Shown: positions 26,516 through 35,834 of the stretch, in pieces | Layout of the letters: each line of letters begins with the position of its first letter | How positions within the stretch are numbered: position 1 is the stretch's first letter | Assembly (NCBI GenBank): GCA_016125075.1 | Contig: WGMO01000017.1 | Span: 89,139 to 153,138, forward strand | Length of the DNA stretch: 64,000 bases | Direction of reading: 5' to 3' | From: Terrimonas sp. | GTDB taxonomy: Bacteria; Bacteroidota; Bacteroidia; Chitinophagales; Chitinophagaceae | Made by a program: the position numbers and the translations under genes | Notes under the pieces: model-generated | Databases searched by the model: none | Seen by the model: the letters and a program-made list of their open reading frames with translations, nothing else | What the model was told of the DNA's origin: nothing

Positions 26516-29128
26516 ATGAGTAAGCTGTTAAAGTTATTATCCCCCCTGATTATCCTGTTGAACGGTATCAACACTCTTGCACAGGTGGAACCCACCCCTG
26601 CAGCAGTGAGGATGCAATCCATCCAGCAACGCAAAGACCTGGAAAAAAAATCCTTATTGAATGATATTTCATTCCGAAACATTGGTCCCACAGTTATGAG
26701 CGGCCGTGTTACGGATATTGATGCCAACCCGGAAGATCCTACCGAGTTTTACGTAGCCTATGCATCCGGCGGACTTTGGTATACCCATAATAACGGGCTT
26801 TCCTTCTCTCCCATCTTTGATACCGAAGATATCATCACAATCGGGGATATCGCCGTGAATTGGAAAAACAGGATCATCTGGGTTGGTACCGGTGAAGTGA
26901 ACAGCAGCCGCTCTTCCTATGCCGGTATCGGGGTATTTAAAAGCAGCGACAATGGCAAATCCTGGCAATACCTGGGTTTACCTGAATCCCATCATATTGG
27001 AAAAATATTATTGCACCCCTCCGACCCCAATACAGCCTGGGTAGGTGTATTGGGCCACCTCTATTCATCAAACAGCGAGAGAGGGGTCTATAAGACCACT
27101 GACGGGGGGAAAAGCTGGACCCAGACCCTTTTTATCGATGACAATACCGGGATTGCAGAAATGGATATCAACCCTGAAAACCCCGAAGAAATTTATGCCG
27201 CTTCCTGGTATCGTACCCGGACAGCATGGAACTTTGAGGAAGCCGGAAAATCAAGCGGAATTTATAAGAGTTCGGATGGCGGTAATACCTGGAAACTATT
27301 AACCACAGAAGGGTCCGGGTTCCCAACCGGTGCGGATGTGGGTAGGATTGGACTGGCCGTTTATCCCAAAAAGCCTTCCCTGGTCTATGCGGTGGTCGAT
27401 AACCAGCAGGTGAAACCGGATACTGCAAAAAAAAATCAGGACAAATACCAGCTCGATGATTTTAAGTCGATCAGTAAGGAACAATTTGCTGCCCTCGATG
27501 ATAAGAAACTGGATTCCTTTTTTATGGAAAACAGGATGTACCAGCGCTATAAGGCCCGGCAGGTGAAAGAAGAAGTGGCGAACGGAAAAATAAAACCCAC
27601 TGCCGTGTATGATTACCTGAACGTCAACACGGGATTTGAAGGTTCTCCCATAGGCTGTGAAGTCTATAAAAGCGAAAACGGTGGCATAACCTGGAGAAAA
27701 ACCAATGAAAAGGATATCAATATCTTTTTCACTTACGGTTATTATTTTGCCAAGATCTATGTATCCCCCTACAATGAAAATAAATTATTCATCATGGGTT
27801 TCTCGCCGGTGATGTCTACGGATGGCGGAAAAACCTGGAAAGCCATTGATAAAAATAATGTTCATGCCGATCACCATACGCTTTGGATTGACCCTAAAAA
27901 AGATGGTCACCTGATCAACGGAAATGATGGCGGGGTCAATATAACTTATGATGACGGAGCAGTATGGTTTAAGGCGAATACACCGCCTGTTGGCCAGTTT
28001 TATGCGATCACGACCGACAATGCCAAACCGTATAATGTATATGGCGGTTTACAGGATAACGGGGTCTGGTACCTCCCATCGCAAAAACCCCGGAATTCTT
28101 TTGCCAATTCAGGTCTCGGACTGGCAGATGGCATTGAAAAAAGTATCGGAGGCGGAGATGGCATGCAGGTGCAGGTTGACCAGCGGGATAATGCCACGGT
28201 TTATTATGGATCTCAATTTGGGAATTATGCCCGAAGAAATCTTTCCGTTCCGGGCCGTCCGGCCAGGATCACCCCTTCGCATACATTAGGGGAATTGCCT
28301 TACCGATTCAACTGGCAGTCGCCCATACTGCTCAGTAAATTCAACAATGATATTTTGTATTTTGGCAGCAATCATTTTCATCGTTCCATGAACAGGGGCG
28401 ACAGTATGACAACCATGAGTCCTGACCTGAGCAGGGGCGGCAGGGAAGGGAATGTGCCTTATGGCACGATTACCGCCATCGATGAATCGCCGCTGCGTTT
28501 TGGTTTGATCTATGCCGGTACAGATGATGGGAACCTGCAGCGTACCTACGATGATGGTTATTCATGGGAACAACTGAATGCGCCTGCAATCAACCAGAAG
28601 AAAAAAAAGAAAGAAACGGGTCAGCTGATTACCCATCAACTCTGGGTAAGCCGGGTTACCGCCAGCCGGTTTTCGGAAGGACGAGTTTTTGTTTCACTAA
28701 ACGGATATCGCTTTGATCATTTCCTTCCCTATTTATATATCAGCGAGGATTTTGGTAAAACCTGGACACCGATTGGCTCCGATCTGCCCAATGAACCGAT
28801 CAATGTTGTAAAAGAAGATACCCGGAACGACAGCATCCTCTACGTAGGGACCGATGGTGGACTTTATGTAAGCTTTGACCGGGGTAATAGTTTCATGATG
28901 TGGAATGCAGGGTTGCCAAAATCGGTACCCATCCATGATATTGTCATCCAGGAGCGGGATGATGAGATTGTGCTGGGCACGCATGGCAGGAGCATTTACA
29001 TTGCAAAATTGGCGGATGTAAGGATGCTGAAGAAAGACCCGGACTGGATGAAAAAGAAAAAAAACAAAGACAATAAAAAGAAACCGGAGGTAGAAGAGGA
29101 AGAATCCCCGGAACCCGAGATCGAATAA
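26516..29128 (+). CDS. Large BNR/VPS10-type beta-propeller protein, secreted
   Basis: An 870-residue protein with a signal peptide (MSKLLKLLSPLIILLNGINTLAQ). Repeated Asp-box motifs such as SSDNGKSWQYL, TTDGGKSWTQT, SSDGGNTWKLL, STDGGKTWKAI and SEDFGKTWTPI mark two sortilin/VPS10-like beta-propellers. The N-terminal RNIGPTVMSGRVTDIDANPEDPTEFYVAYASGGLWYT is a start seen in many secreted Bacteroidota and Acidobacteriota proteins of this kind, often called glycosyl hydrolases without proof. No sialidase or hydrolase catalytic set is evident. A Lys/Glu-rich tail (~840-870) closes the protein. The start at 26516 is the ATG after a TTG at 26510. A terminator follows. Confidence 0.88.
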   Translation: MSKLLKLLSPLIILLNGINTLAQVEPTPAAVRMQSIQQRKDLEKKSLLNDISFRNIGPTVMSGRVTDIDANPEDPTEFYVAYASGGLWYTHNNGLSFSPIFDTEDIITIGDIAVNWKNRIIWVGTGEVNSSRSSYAGIGVFKSSDNGKSWQYLGLPESHHIGKILLHPSDPNTAWVGVLGHLYSSNSERGVYKTTDGGKSWTQTLFIDDNTGIAEMDINPENPEEIYAASWYRTRTAWNFEEAGKSSGIYKSSDGGNTWKLLTTEGSGFPTGADVGRIGLAVYPKKPSLVYAVVDNQQVKPDTAKKNQDKYQLDDFKSISKEQFAALDDKKLDSFFMENRMYQRYKARQVKEEVANGKIKPTAVYDYLNVNTGFEGSPIGCEVYKSENGGITWRKTNEKDINIFFTYGYYFAKIYVSPYNENKLFIMGFSPVMSTDGGKTWKAIDKNNVHADHHTLWIDPKKDGHLINGNDGGVNITYDDGAVWFKANTPPVGQFYAITTDNAKPYNVYGGLQDNGVWYLPSQKPRNSFANSGLGLADGIEKSIGGGDGMQVQVDQRDNATVYYGSQFGNYARRNLSVPGRPARITPSHTLGELPYRFNWQSPILLSKFNNDILYFGSNHFHRSMNRGDSMTTMSPDLSRGGREGNVPYGTITAIDESPLRFGLIYAGTDDGNLQRTYDDGYSWEQLNAPAINQKKKKKETGQLITHQLWVSRVTASRFSEGRVFVSLNGYRFDHFLPYLYISEDFGKTWTPIGSDLPNEPINVVKEDTRNDSILYVGTDGGLYVSFDRGNSFMMWNAGLPKSVPIHDIVIQERDDEIVLGTHGRSIYIAKLADVRMLKKDPDWMKKKKNKDNKKKPEVEEEESPEPEIE

Positions 29129-29133
29129 AAAAG

Positions 29134-29159
29134 AAACCCGTCTGTATGACGGGTTTTTT
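29134..29159 (+). terminator. Terminator after the beta-propeller gene
   Basis: AAACCCGTC (29134-29142) pairs with GACGGGTTT (29148-29156) around TGTAT, followed by further T. It is flanked by A on the left and so could act on the convergent CoA-transferase transcript too, whose stop is at 29161. Confidence 0.8.
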
Positions 29160-29160
29160 A

Positions 29161-30444
29161 TTAAAAACATTTGAATCTTTCAAAGCAGGCTTTATCCAGT
29201 TCTTCCCGGTCATCGGGATGGGCGATATTGATGAGCGCCCTTGCCCTTTGCCGCAGGTTTTTTCCATAGAGATAAGCGGCGCCGAATTCCGTTACAACAT
29301 AATGCACATGCCCCCGGGTGGTGACTACCCCCGCTCCGGGTTTCAGAAATGGCACGATACGACCCACCCCTTTTGAAGTGCGGCTGGTCAGCGCAATGAT
29401 GGGTTTCCCCCCTTCGCTGAGTGCAGCACCGCGCATAAAATCCATTTGGCCGCCAATGCCGCTGTACTGCCGGGTTCCGATCGAATCCGCGCAGACCTGG
29501 CCGGTAATATCCACTTCGATCGCACTGTTCACGGCTACCACTTTGGGGTTTCGCCTGATCACATGCGGATCATTTACATAATCTATATCAAGAAAAACAA
29601 ACGAAGGGTTATCATGCACATAATCATACAGTTTCCTGGTGCCCACGGCAAAACCCGTTACCGTTTTATAAGGATGTATTTTTTTATGCGTGTTGTTGAT
29701 GATATCCTTATCAACAAGATCAATGATACCATCACTGCACATCTCTGTATGCACCCCCAGGTTCTTATGATTGTAAAGGGATTTCAAAACCGCATCAGGA
29801 ATCGTTCCGATACCCAGCTGAAGCGTGCTGCCGTCTTCAATCAGTTCCGCCACATTTTTCCCGATCCTGATTTCATCTTCCCCGATCTTAGAACCGTAAT
29901 CCACTTCCGGAAGGTCTTCCTCATGATAAACAAGCGAATCTATACGAAGGGTATGAATTAAACTATCCCCATGGGTGCGGGGCACTTTGGGATTGACCTG
30001 TGCAATGATATGTTTTGCCGTATTCACTGCGCTCCGGGCAATATCGACAGAAACACCCAATGAACAATAGCCATGTTCATCCGGTGGAGATACCTGGATC
30101 AATGCCACGTCAATTTCCATCTGGTTCCGGAACAGGTCGGGGATATCGCTTAGGAATACAGGGATAAAATCCGCTCTTCCCTCGTTCACCGCTATTCTAA
30201 CAGATTCTGAAACAAACATGCAGTTGATATGAAAGGAATCAGCATATTGCGGTTTATCGACCACGATATCGCCCTGGACAGTAATGAATACCAATTCTAC
30301 ATTGCGCAAATCTGCCGACCTTTTACTGAGTTCCCTCATCAGGTAAAGGGGGGTCTGCGCACTGCCCTGCACAAAAACACGGCTTCCTGTTTTGATAACA
30401 GAAAGGGCTTTTTCTGCAGGTGTATAAGTTATGGGTACACGCAT
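29161..30444 (-). CDS. Acetyl-CoA hydrolase/transferase family protein
   Basis: A 427-residue CoA-transferase of the acetyl-CoA hydrolase / 4-hydroxybutyrate CoA-transferase family. The first half contains GSRVFVQGSAQTPLYLMREL and IQVSPPDEHGYCSLG. The catalytic glutamate is expected in NLGVHTEMCSDGIIDL (about residue 231). The glycine-rich SRQYSGIGGQMDFMRGA-like segment (GTRQYSGIGGQMDF, ~340) binds CoA, and VTEFGAAYLYGKNLRQRARALINIAHPDDRE is the standard C-terminus. It moves CoA between acetate and other short acids in the cytoplasm; exact acids cannot be read from sequence. It stands apart from aroQ by 93 bases. Confidence 0.9.
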   Translation of the reverse strand: MRVPITYTPAEKALSVIKTGSRVFVQGSAQTPLYLMRELSKRSADLRNVELVFITVQGDIVVDKPQYADSFHINCMFVSESVRIAVNEGRADFIPVFLSDIPDLFRNQMEIDVALIQVSPPDEHGYCSLGVSVDIARSAVNTAKHIIAQVNPKVPRTHGDSLIHTLRIDSLVYHEEDLPEVDYGSKIGEDEIRIGKNVAELIEDGSTLQLGIGTIPDAVLKSLYNHKNLGVHTEMCSDGIIDLVDKDIINNTHKKIHPYKTVTGFAVGTRKLYDYVHDNPSFVFLDIDYVNDPHVIRRNPKVVAVNSAIEVDITGQVCADSIGTRQYSGIGGQMDFMRGAALSEGGKPIIALTSRTSKGVGRIVPFLKPGAGVVTTRGHVHYVVTEFGAAYLYGKNLRQRARALINIAHPDDREELDKACFERFKCF

Positions 30445-30537
30445 CTGATATTTTTTTATTCTATGGCAAAACTAAAAACAGCTGTTTCACCGGAAGTTGA
30501 TTACTCCCCTGTACAGGGCTGATATCAGTCATAAAAA

Positions 30538-30957
30538 TCAATGGGAAAGAAACCATTCAACCGCCAGTTCATATCCTTTTAAACCAAGGCCAAAAATACT
30601 GCCCACTGCTTTTGCTGAAACATGCGACAATTTCCGGAAGTCTTCCCTGGCATGGACATTGGAGATATGGACTTCAATGACGGGTGTCCTGATGGCAGCA
30701 ATGGCATCGCCTATGGCAACAGAAGTATGGGTATACCCACCCGGGTTAAAAATGATCCCGTCGCAATCAAACCCTGCCCTTTGGATCTCATTGATCAGTT
30801 CCCCTTCTATATTACTTTGGTATTGACTGAAATGAATATGAGGATATTTCGCCTTCAATTCTGAGAAATACTGGTCAAAAGGTTTATTACCATAAATATC
30901 GGTTTCTCTTTTTCCCAGCAGGTTTAAATTAGGCCCGTTGATGATCACTATCCGCAT
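30538..30957 (-). CDS. aroQ: Type II 3-dehydroquinate dehydratase
   Basis: A 139-residue enzyme of the shikimate pathway that dehydrates 3-dehydroquinate. Signature parts are VIINGPNLNLLGKRETDIYG at the start (with the catalytic Tyr and the Arg of the mobile loop), QSNIEGELINEIQ, IIFNPGGYTHTSVAIGDAI and VIEVHISNVHAREDFR, whose His and Arg line the active site. Length is slightly below the usual 145-150 but complete. It is 48 bases downstream of carA on the same strand; a weak -7 box may lie between them, so co-transcription with carA is likely but not certain. Confidence 0.96.
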   Translation of the reverse strand: MRIVIINGPNLNLLGKRETDIYGNKPFDQYFSELKAKYPHIHFSQYQSNIEGELINEIQRAGFDCDGIIFNPGGYTHTSVAIGDAIAAIRTPVIEVHISNVHAREDFRKLSHVSAKAVGSIFGLGLKGYELAVEWFLSH

Positions 30958-31005
30958 ATTGCAGCCATTGAAGATTTAAACGAAAATACAGCTTTGCCAC
31001 GATTA

Positions 31006-32109
31006 TTAATGCTGCACCCCCATGAGTGAAAGGAAATCGTCAAACAGATAACGGGAATCATGCGGGCCGGGTGTAGCTTCCGGGTGATACTGTACGGAAA
31101 AAACAGGTTTCCCCTTTACTCGGATGCCTTCAATGGATTTATCATTCAGGTTGACATGGGTGATCTCAATTGTGGGGGAATTCCTGACGGCTTCCGGGTC
31201 AACACCAAAACCGTGATTCTGCGTGGTGATTTCGCTCTTACCGGTTTGCAGGTTCATGACAGGATGGTTTAAGCCCCTGTGTCCATGATGCATCTTGAAT
31301 GTGGGCACCCCATTGGCAAGGGCCAGTAACTGATGCCCCAGGCAGATGCCGAAGGTGGGTTTGTTTTCCTGTAATATTTCTTTTACGGTCGCAATTGCAT
31401 AATCCATGGAGGAGGGATCCCCGGGTCCATTGGAGATGAAATACCCTGAAGGGTCAAACTCCCTGAGCCGGGATGCCGGTGTTTTGGCGGGAAATACTTT
31501 TACATAAGCTCCGCGATCGGTCATGCATTTCAGGATATGCTGTTTACAGCCGAAGTCCAGAACCGCCACTTTGATGGCAGCATCCGGGTTGCCGATTGCA
31601 TATTCCTTTTCAGTGGTTACCTGGGACGCCAGTTCCAAACCGGCCATTGAAGGTATTTTTGACAGTTCTTTCTTTAATATTTCAACATCGGTAATGGCTG
31701 AGGAAATGATACAATTCATGGCCCCCTTTGTCCGGATATGGGCCACGAGTGATCGGGTATCGACACCCTCAATAGCAACAATATTATTCTTTTTCAGGTA
31801 TTCATCCAATGATCCATCGGCCATCTTACGGCTATACTGGTCTTCCAGGTTCCGCCCGATCAGCCCCCGGATTTTCACGGCATCTGATTCCACATCTTCA
31901 TCTCTGACACCATAATTACCAACATGAACGGCGTTCATGATCAATACCTGGCCGAAATAACTGGGGTCCGTAAATACTTCCTGGTATCCGGTCATACCTG
32001 TATTGAAACAGATTTCGCCGCCTGTGGTGCCGATGGTGCCAAAAGCGAATCCCTTACAAATAGTTCCGTCTTCTAACAGTAAAATAGCAGGTTGTTGTGT
32101 TTGCTCCAT
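31006..32109 (-). CDS. carA: Carbamoyl-phosphate synthase small (glutaminase) subunit
   Basis: A 367-residue protein that releases ammonia from glutamine for carbamoyl phosphate, feeding arginine and pyrimidine synthesis. The N-terminal domain has DGTICKGFAFGTIGTTGGEICFNTGMTGYQEVFTDPSY. The class I glutaminase domain holds the nucleophile Cys in FGICLGHQLLAL (about residue 256) and the His-Glu pair in SVQYHPEATPGPHDS. No carB lies in the window. In many Bacteroidota carA sits just after rplQ, as here; a terminator at 32174-32203 divides them, so carA probably starts from its own promoter. Confidence 0.96.
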   Translation of the reverse strand: MEQTQQPAILLLEDGTICKGFAFGTIGTTGGEICFNTGMTGYQEVFTDPSYFGQVLIMNAVHVGNYGVRDEDVESDAVKIRGLIGRNLEDQYSRKMADGSLDEYLKKNNIVAIEGVDTRSLVAHIRTKGAMNCIISSAITDVEILKKELSKIPSMAGLELASQVTTEKEYAIGNPDAAIKVAVLDFGCKQHILKCMTDRGAYVKVFPAKTPASRLREFDPSGYFISNGPGDPSSMDYAIATVKEILQENKPTFGICLGHQLLALANGVPTFKMHHGHRGLNHPVMNLQTGKSEITTQNHGFGVDPEAVRNSPTIEITHVNLNDKSIEGIRVKGKPVFSVQYHPEATPGPHDSRYLFDDFLSLMGVQH

Positions 32110-32173
32110 GGTATTAAAAGGTTTTGCAAAGAAAAGGAATCAGTATTATTAAGCCGGCAATAGTTTTTCACAA

Positions 32174-32203
32174 CAAAAAAGCAGAACCTTTACAAGTCCT
32201 GCT
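32174..32203 (-). terminator. Terminator of the alpha ribosomal operon
   Basis: On the minus strand AGCAGGAC (32203-32196) pairs with GTTCTGCT (32187-32180), one G-U pair, around an 8-base loop, followed by TTTTTT. It comes 27 bases after the rplQ stop. Confidence 0.78.
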
Positions 32204-32229
32204 TTGATATTTTATCGACCGGTTCAATC

Positions 32230-32733
32230 TTATTCTTCTGTTTTTTCTTCGTTGGTTGTTTCGGTTGCTTCTTCTGCTGCAGCAGTCGTTTCGGTTGATT
32301 TTTTGGCAGTGCTTTTTCCACGACGGGTTCTCCTGGCACCTTCCTTGGCTCCTTCCGCCTGCTTACCGTATACTTCATTGAAATCGACCAGTTCGATCAT
32401 CGCCTGCTCTGCATTATCTCCCACACGGGCGCCGAGTTTGATGATCCGGGTATATCCGCCGGGACGTCCGCCGATCTTATCAGCAACCGCTCCGAATAAT
32501 TCTTTAATCGCTTCCTTATCCTGCAGATAGCTGAAAACGACCCTGCGCTGATGCGTAGTATTGGTTTTTCCCTTGGTGATAAGGGGTTCCACATACACAC
32601 GCAAAGCTTTTGCCTTGGCCAGTGTAGTAACAATTCGCTTGTGCTGGATCAGCTGGCAGGCCAGGTTGCTCAATAAAGCATCCCTGTGCGATTTGGTCCT
32701 GCTTAGATTTTTGATTTTGTCTCCGTGACGCAT
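32230..32733 (-). CDS. rplQ: Ribosomal protein L17 (bL17) with acidic C-terminal tail
   Basis: A 167-residue protein. Residues 1-115 are the L17 core, starting [29 protein letters not shown] and including [30 protein letters not shown]. Residues ~120-167 form an extension that is first basic ([18 protein letters not shown]) and then very rich in Glu, Thr and Ala; Bacteroidota L17 proteins often have such tails. A 7-bp hairpin (GGCTGCA/TGCAGCC) sits 18 bases before the start codon. It is the last gene of the operon. Confidence 0.97.
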   Translation of the reverse strand: MRHGDKIKNLSRTKSHRDALLSNLACQLIQHKRIVTTLAKAKALRVYVEPLITKGKTNTTHQRRVVFSYLQDKEAIKELFGAVADKIGGRPGGYTRIIKLGARVGDNAEQAMIELVDFNEVYGKQAEGAKEGARRTRRGKSTAKKSTETTAAAEEATETTNEEKTEE

Positions 32734-32750
32734 GACTTTTGTTTTTATTC

Positions 32751-32777
32751 GGCTGCACCGTGTCAGGAATTGCAGCC
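32751..32777 (-). promoter_or_regulatory. Hairpin in the rplQ leader
   Basis: GGCTGCA (32751-32757) and TGCAGCC (32771-32777) form a perfect 7-bp stem with a 13-base loop in the 116-base gap between rpoA and rplQ, 18 bases before the rplQ start. There is no T tract, so it is not a terminator. It may be a leader structure or a processing site. Confidence 0.4.
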
Positions 32778-32849
32778 TACAGGTATAAAATTACTGTTTA
32801 CAGCACCACCCCCGTATGAACCGGGATGCAATGCCGGATATTCTTTTTA

Positions 32850-33851
32850 TTACAATTCATCGGGATCAACACCCAGCTTCACCAGGTCCATACCAAAAGA
32901 AAGACCTCTTTCGGTCAGCACCTGTTCGATCTCAGCCAGTGATTTCTGTCCGAAATTCCTGAACTTCATCAGGTCTTCCTGCTCATACTGTACCAGCTCA
33001 CTCAGGGAATTGATTTTTGCAGCTTTCAGGCAATTGAAAGCCCGTACTGAAAGATCAAGGTCTTCAAGCGGGGTTTTCAACACTTTACGTAACTGCAGGG
33101 TTTGTTCATCGACCAGGTCCTCTTTCTTTTCTTCCTTATTGTCGAAAGTGATATTTTCATCAGTGATGATCATCAGGTGCTGTATCAGGATACGGCTAGC
33201 CTGTTTTACAGCCTCTTCAGGATGGATCGTACCATCGGTCACCACTTCCATGATCAGTTTCTCATAGTCTGTCCTTTGTTCAACACGGGTATTCTCAATG
33301 GTATACTTAACATTCTTGATCGGCGTATAGATGGAATCCACTGGGATATATCCAAGGGGAGCATCCTTTGGCTTATTATCTTCGGCCGGCACATAACCAC
33401 GGCCCTTGCCAATGGTCAGTTCAATATCGATCTTAGCGGAAGAATCCAGCGTACAGATCAGTAATTCGGGATTCATCACGGCAAAGCTCTGTGTAGCCTG
33501 ACCGATATTGCCCGCAGTGAATTGTGTCTGGTTTTTAACCGAAAGCATGATGCGCTCATTCGCTACCTCATGATCTACGATCTTCTTCAATCTTACCTGC
33601 TTCAGGTTCAGTATGATCTCTACCACATCTTCACTTACCCCTGTAATGGTGGCAAATTCGTGTTCCACACCTTCGATCTTCACCCCTACGATGGCATAGC
33701 CTTCCAGGCTGCTCAGCAGGACCCGGCGCAAAGCATTACCAATGGTTACACCATAACCCGGCTCAAGCGGACGAAACTCGAACTGAGCTTCAAAATCGGT
33801 AGCCTTTTGTAAGATGATCTTATCAGGTTTTTGGAAATTTAAGATGGACAT
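32850..33851 (-). CDS. rpoA: RNA polymerase alpha subunit
   Basis: A 333-residue protein. The N-terminal dimerisation domain contains FEFRPLEPGYGVTIGNALRRVLLSSLEGYAIVGVKIEGVEHEF, and the C-terminal domain contains LSVRAFNCLKAAKINSLSELVQYEQEDLMKFRNFGQKSLAEIEQVLTERGL, with the helix-hairpin-helix that binds upstream DNA. Both domains are full length, with an ordinary linker rich in Lys/Glu. It lies between rpsD (45-base gap) and rplQ, the standard alpha-operon order. Confidence 0.98.
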   Translation of the reverse strand: MSILNFQKPDKIILQKATDFEAQFEFRPLEPGYGVTIGNALRRVLLSSLEGYAIVGVKIEGVEHEFATITGVSEDVVEIILNLKQVRLKKIVDHEVANERIMLSVKNQTQFTAGNIGQATQSFAVMNPELLICTLDSSAKIDIELTIGKGRGYVPAEDNKPKDAPLGYIPVDSIYTPIKNVKYTIENTRVEQRTDYEKLIMEVVTDGTIHPEEAVKQASRILIQHLMIITDENITFDNKEEKKEDLVDEQTLQLRKVLKTPLEDLDLSVRAFNCLKAAKINSLSELVQYEQEDLMKFRNFGQKSLAEIEQVLTERGLSFGMDLVKLGVDPDEL

Positions 33852-33896
33852 ATTTAATGTTTAAAGTTTGAAATGTTGTTCTGCACCACTGCCATT

Positions 33897-34502
33897 TTAC
33901 TTGCTGTACAATTCCACGATCAGCTGTTCCTTGATATTCTCAGGAACACTTTCTCTTTCGGGATAAGCAATAAAAGTACCCTTCATCTCTGTTTCATTCC
34001 AGTCCAGCCAGCTGAACTTGGGGTTCTTTCCGGCGATAACGCTGGTAACAGAAGTCTTTTCCTTGCTGATCTCTTTCAGGCTGATAATATCACCGGGCTT
34101 CACTTCGTAGGAAGGCGTATTGACGACTTCATCATTTACGGTAATGTGCTTGTGGCTCACCAGCTGGCGGGCAGCCGGACGGGAAGGTGCAATCCCGAGA
34201 CGAAATACGGTATTATCCAGACGGGCTTCCAGTAATTTGATCAGGTTTTCACCCGTAACACCTTTACGGCGTGCGGCTTCTTCAAATGTTTTGCGGAACT
34301 GCTTTTCCAACACACCATAAGTGTATTTGGCCTTTTGTTTTTCGCGGAGCTGAAGTGCATATTCACCCAGGGTCTTACGCTTGCGCTGTGCGCCATGCTG
34401 ACCGGGGGGGTTGCTGTTTTTATTCAGCCATTTACCGTTGCCTAAGATAGGCTCTCCAAAAATGCGGGAAATCTTGGTCTTTGGACCAGTGTAACGTGCC
34501 AT
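33897..34502 (-). CDS. rpsD: Ribosomal protein S4 (uS4)
   Basis: A 201-residue protein. It starts MARYTGPKTKISRIFGEPILG, the Bacteroidota form, and has the S4 RNA-binding domain near LDNTVFRLGIAPSRPAARQLVSHKHITVNDEVVN. It binds 16S rRNA early in assembly and, in other bacteria, represses the alpha operon by binding its own mRNA. The 142-base gap before it holds an 8-bp inverted repeat (34518-34555) 15 bases from the start, a possible control element. Confidence 0.98.
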   Translation of the reverse strand: MARYTGPKTKISRIFGEPILGNGKWLNKNSNPPGQHGAQRKRKTLGEYALQLREKQKAKYTYGVLEKQFRKTFEEAARRKGVTGENLIKLLEARLDNTVFRLGIAPSRPAARQLVSHKHITVNDEVVNTPSYEVKPGDIISLKEISKEKTSVTSVIAGKNPKFSWLDWNETEMKGTFIAYPERESVPENIKEQLIVELYSK

Positions 34503-34517
34503 AGTTTTTATTCATTT

Positions 34518-34555
34518 ACGCTTTTTTGAAACGGTGCGTTGATCAGTAAAAGCGT
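34518..34555 (-). promoter_or_regulatory. Inverted repeat in the rpsD leader
   Basis: ACGCTTTT (34518-34525) and AAAAGCGT (34548-34555) form a perfect 8-bp stem around a 22-base loop, 15 bases before the rpsD start. S4 autogenous control elsewhere uses a structured leader, so this is a candidate target. No protein-binding evidence exists. Confidence 0.4.
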
Positions 34556-34644
34556 TAAAAATCAATCAAGCACCCTTTAATGAAATGAACCAGTTTGGCG
34601 ATTCAATATGTATGGAGCCATCAGCCAGTGCCGATAACCCTTTC

Positions 34645-35049
34645 TTAAACTCTTCTTTTCTTCGGGGGACGGCATCCGTTATGCGGTAAAGGCGTAACGT
34701 CTTTGATCATCACCACCTCAATACCGGATTGTGACAGGGATCGGATGGCGCTTTCGCGGCCGGAGCCCGGTCCTTTCACATATACATCCACCCTTTTCAG
34801 ACCGGCATCAAAGGCCGTTTTGGCGGCATCGCTGGAAGCCATCTGTGCGGCGTAAGGCGTGTTCTTTTTAGAACCCCTGAAACCCATCTTTCCGGCACTG
34901 CTCCAGGAAATAACCTGCCCGTTCTTATTGGTCAGGCTGATGATAATGTTGTTGAAACTTGCAACGATGTGTGCGTCGCCATAAGCATCCACCTTTACGA
35001 CTCTTTTCTTCGCAGCTGCTTTTGCGCTTTGTTGTTGTGCTTTTGCCAT
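34645..35049 (-). CDS. rpsK: Ribosomal protein S11 (uS11)
   Basis: A 134-residue protein. After a short basic, Gln/Ala-rich tail come [54 protein letters not shown] and the highly conserved [19 protein letters not shown] and [18 protein letters not shown]. It binds 16S rRNA on the platform of the 30S subunit. A 156-base gap with two strong stem-loops separates it from rpsM, so expression of rpsK onward may be set apart from the first three genes. Confidence 0.98.
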   Translation of the reverse strand: MAKAQQQSAKAAAKKRVVKVDAYGDAHIVASFNNIIISLTNKNGQVISWSSAGKMGFRGSKKNTPYAAQMASSDAAKTAFDAGLKRVDVYVKGPGSGRESAIRSLSQSGIEVVMIKDVTPLPHNGCRPPKKRRV

Positions 35050-35109
35050 TTTTTATTAATTCGAGGTACTCTTTATTTTAATGAGCTTTCCCGTTTTCTC
35101 CGGAAAAAC

Positions 35110-35199
35110 CTGAATCAACCCTCCACCTGCACCGGGTATCCGTAATTGATTCAGCTGATAGGTGCATATTGTAAAAGCCGAAAGCTATCGCTTCCGGCT
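35110..35199 (-). promoter_or_regulatory. Structured region between rpsM and rpsK (attenuator-like)
   Basis: On the minus strand a 10-bp stem with one G-U pair (35199-35190 with 35185-35176, loop GATA) is followed by TTTTA, like a weak terminator, only 7 bases past the rpsM stop. Further on, CTGAATCAA and TTGATTCAG (35154-35146, 35118-35110) form a perfect 9-bp stem with a 27-base loop. The pair resembles an attenuator plus a ribosomal-protein leader. Confidence 0.5.
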
Positions 35200-35205
35200 G
35201 ATCGC

Positions 35206-35586
35206 TTATTTCTTCGGTGCCTTCTTCTTACCGGCCACTGTCTTACGCTTACCCTTCCTGGTACGGCTGTTGGTCTTGGTACGCTGACCACGAACCGGCA
35301 ACCCTTTACGGTGACGAAGTCCCCGGTAACAGGCGATATCCAGCAAACGTTTGATGCTCATCTGTACTTCCGAGCGTAACTGACCTTCTACTTTGAATTC
35401 TTCAGTAATCGTGTTACGGATGGAATTCAGGTCCTCATCATTCCAGTCATTCACTTTCTTGCTACGGTCAATATTATTCTTGTCCAGAATATACCTGGCC
35501 GTAGAAGGACCAATACCATATATATAGGTAAGGCCTATTTCTCCTCTTTTGTTTTTTGGTAAGTCAACACCGGCAATACGAGCCAT
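35206..35586 (-). CDS. rpsM: Ribosomal protein S13 (uS13)
   Basis: A 126-residue protein. It starts [26 protein letters not shown] and carries the RNA-binding helices and the C-terminal [25 protein letters not shown] of the family, ending in a lysine-rich tail. It sits at the head of the 30S subunit and touches tRNA and S19. It lies 37 bases after rpmJ. A stem-loop with a short T run begins 7 bases after its stop. Confidence 0.98.
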   Translation of the reverse strand: MARIAGVDLPKNKRGEIGLTYIYGIGPSTARYILDKNNIDRSKKVNDWNDEDLNSIRNTITEEFKVEGQLRSEVQMSIKRLLDIACYRGLRHRKGLPVRGQRTKTNSRTRKGKRKTVAGKKKAPKK

Positions 35587-35623
35587 ATGAAATTTGAGAT
35601 TTTAGATTAATAATATTAAAAGA

Positions 35624-35740
35624 TTATCCCTGGCGCTGCTTAAAGCGGGGATTCTTTTTGTTAATAATGTAAAGCTTGCCTTTTCTGCGAACGATCTTGC
35701 AATCGACGCTGCGCTTTTTGATGGATGCTCTTACTTTCAT
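35624..35740 (-). CDS. rpmJ: Ribosomal protein L36 (bL36)
   Basis: A 38-residue protein read from the sequence between infA and rpsM. It begins [21 protein letters not shown] and ends FKQRQG, the normal length and form of L36. The zinc-binding pattern of other L36 proteins is reduced: only one Cys (residue 14) remains, so it is the zinc-free type seen in many Bacteroidota. Gene order infA-rpmJ-rpsM confirms the call. Confidence 0.97.
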   Translation of the reverse strand: MKVRASIKKRSVDCKIVRRKGKLYIINKKNPRFKQRQG

Positions 35741-35805
35741 TTTTTAAGCTTTTTGCTACCGGTCTCTAACCTTTAGCTATTCACATTTTATTGATTCGCT
35801 TTTAG

Positions 35806-35824
35806 CTGCCGTCTGAGACGGCAG
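35806..35824 (-). repeat. 8-bp hairpin between infA and rpmJ
   Basis: CTGCCGTC (35806-35813) and GACGGCAG (35817-35824) form a perfect stem with a 3-base loop, 11 bases past the infA stop. No T tract follows on the minus strand, so it is more likely an mRNA processing or stability element than a terminator. Confidence 0.4.
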
Positions 35825-35834
35825 GCTTACAGCA

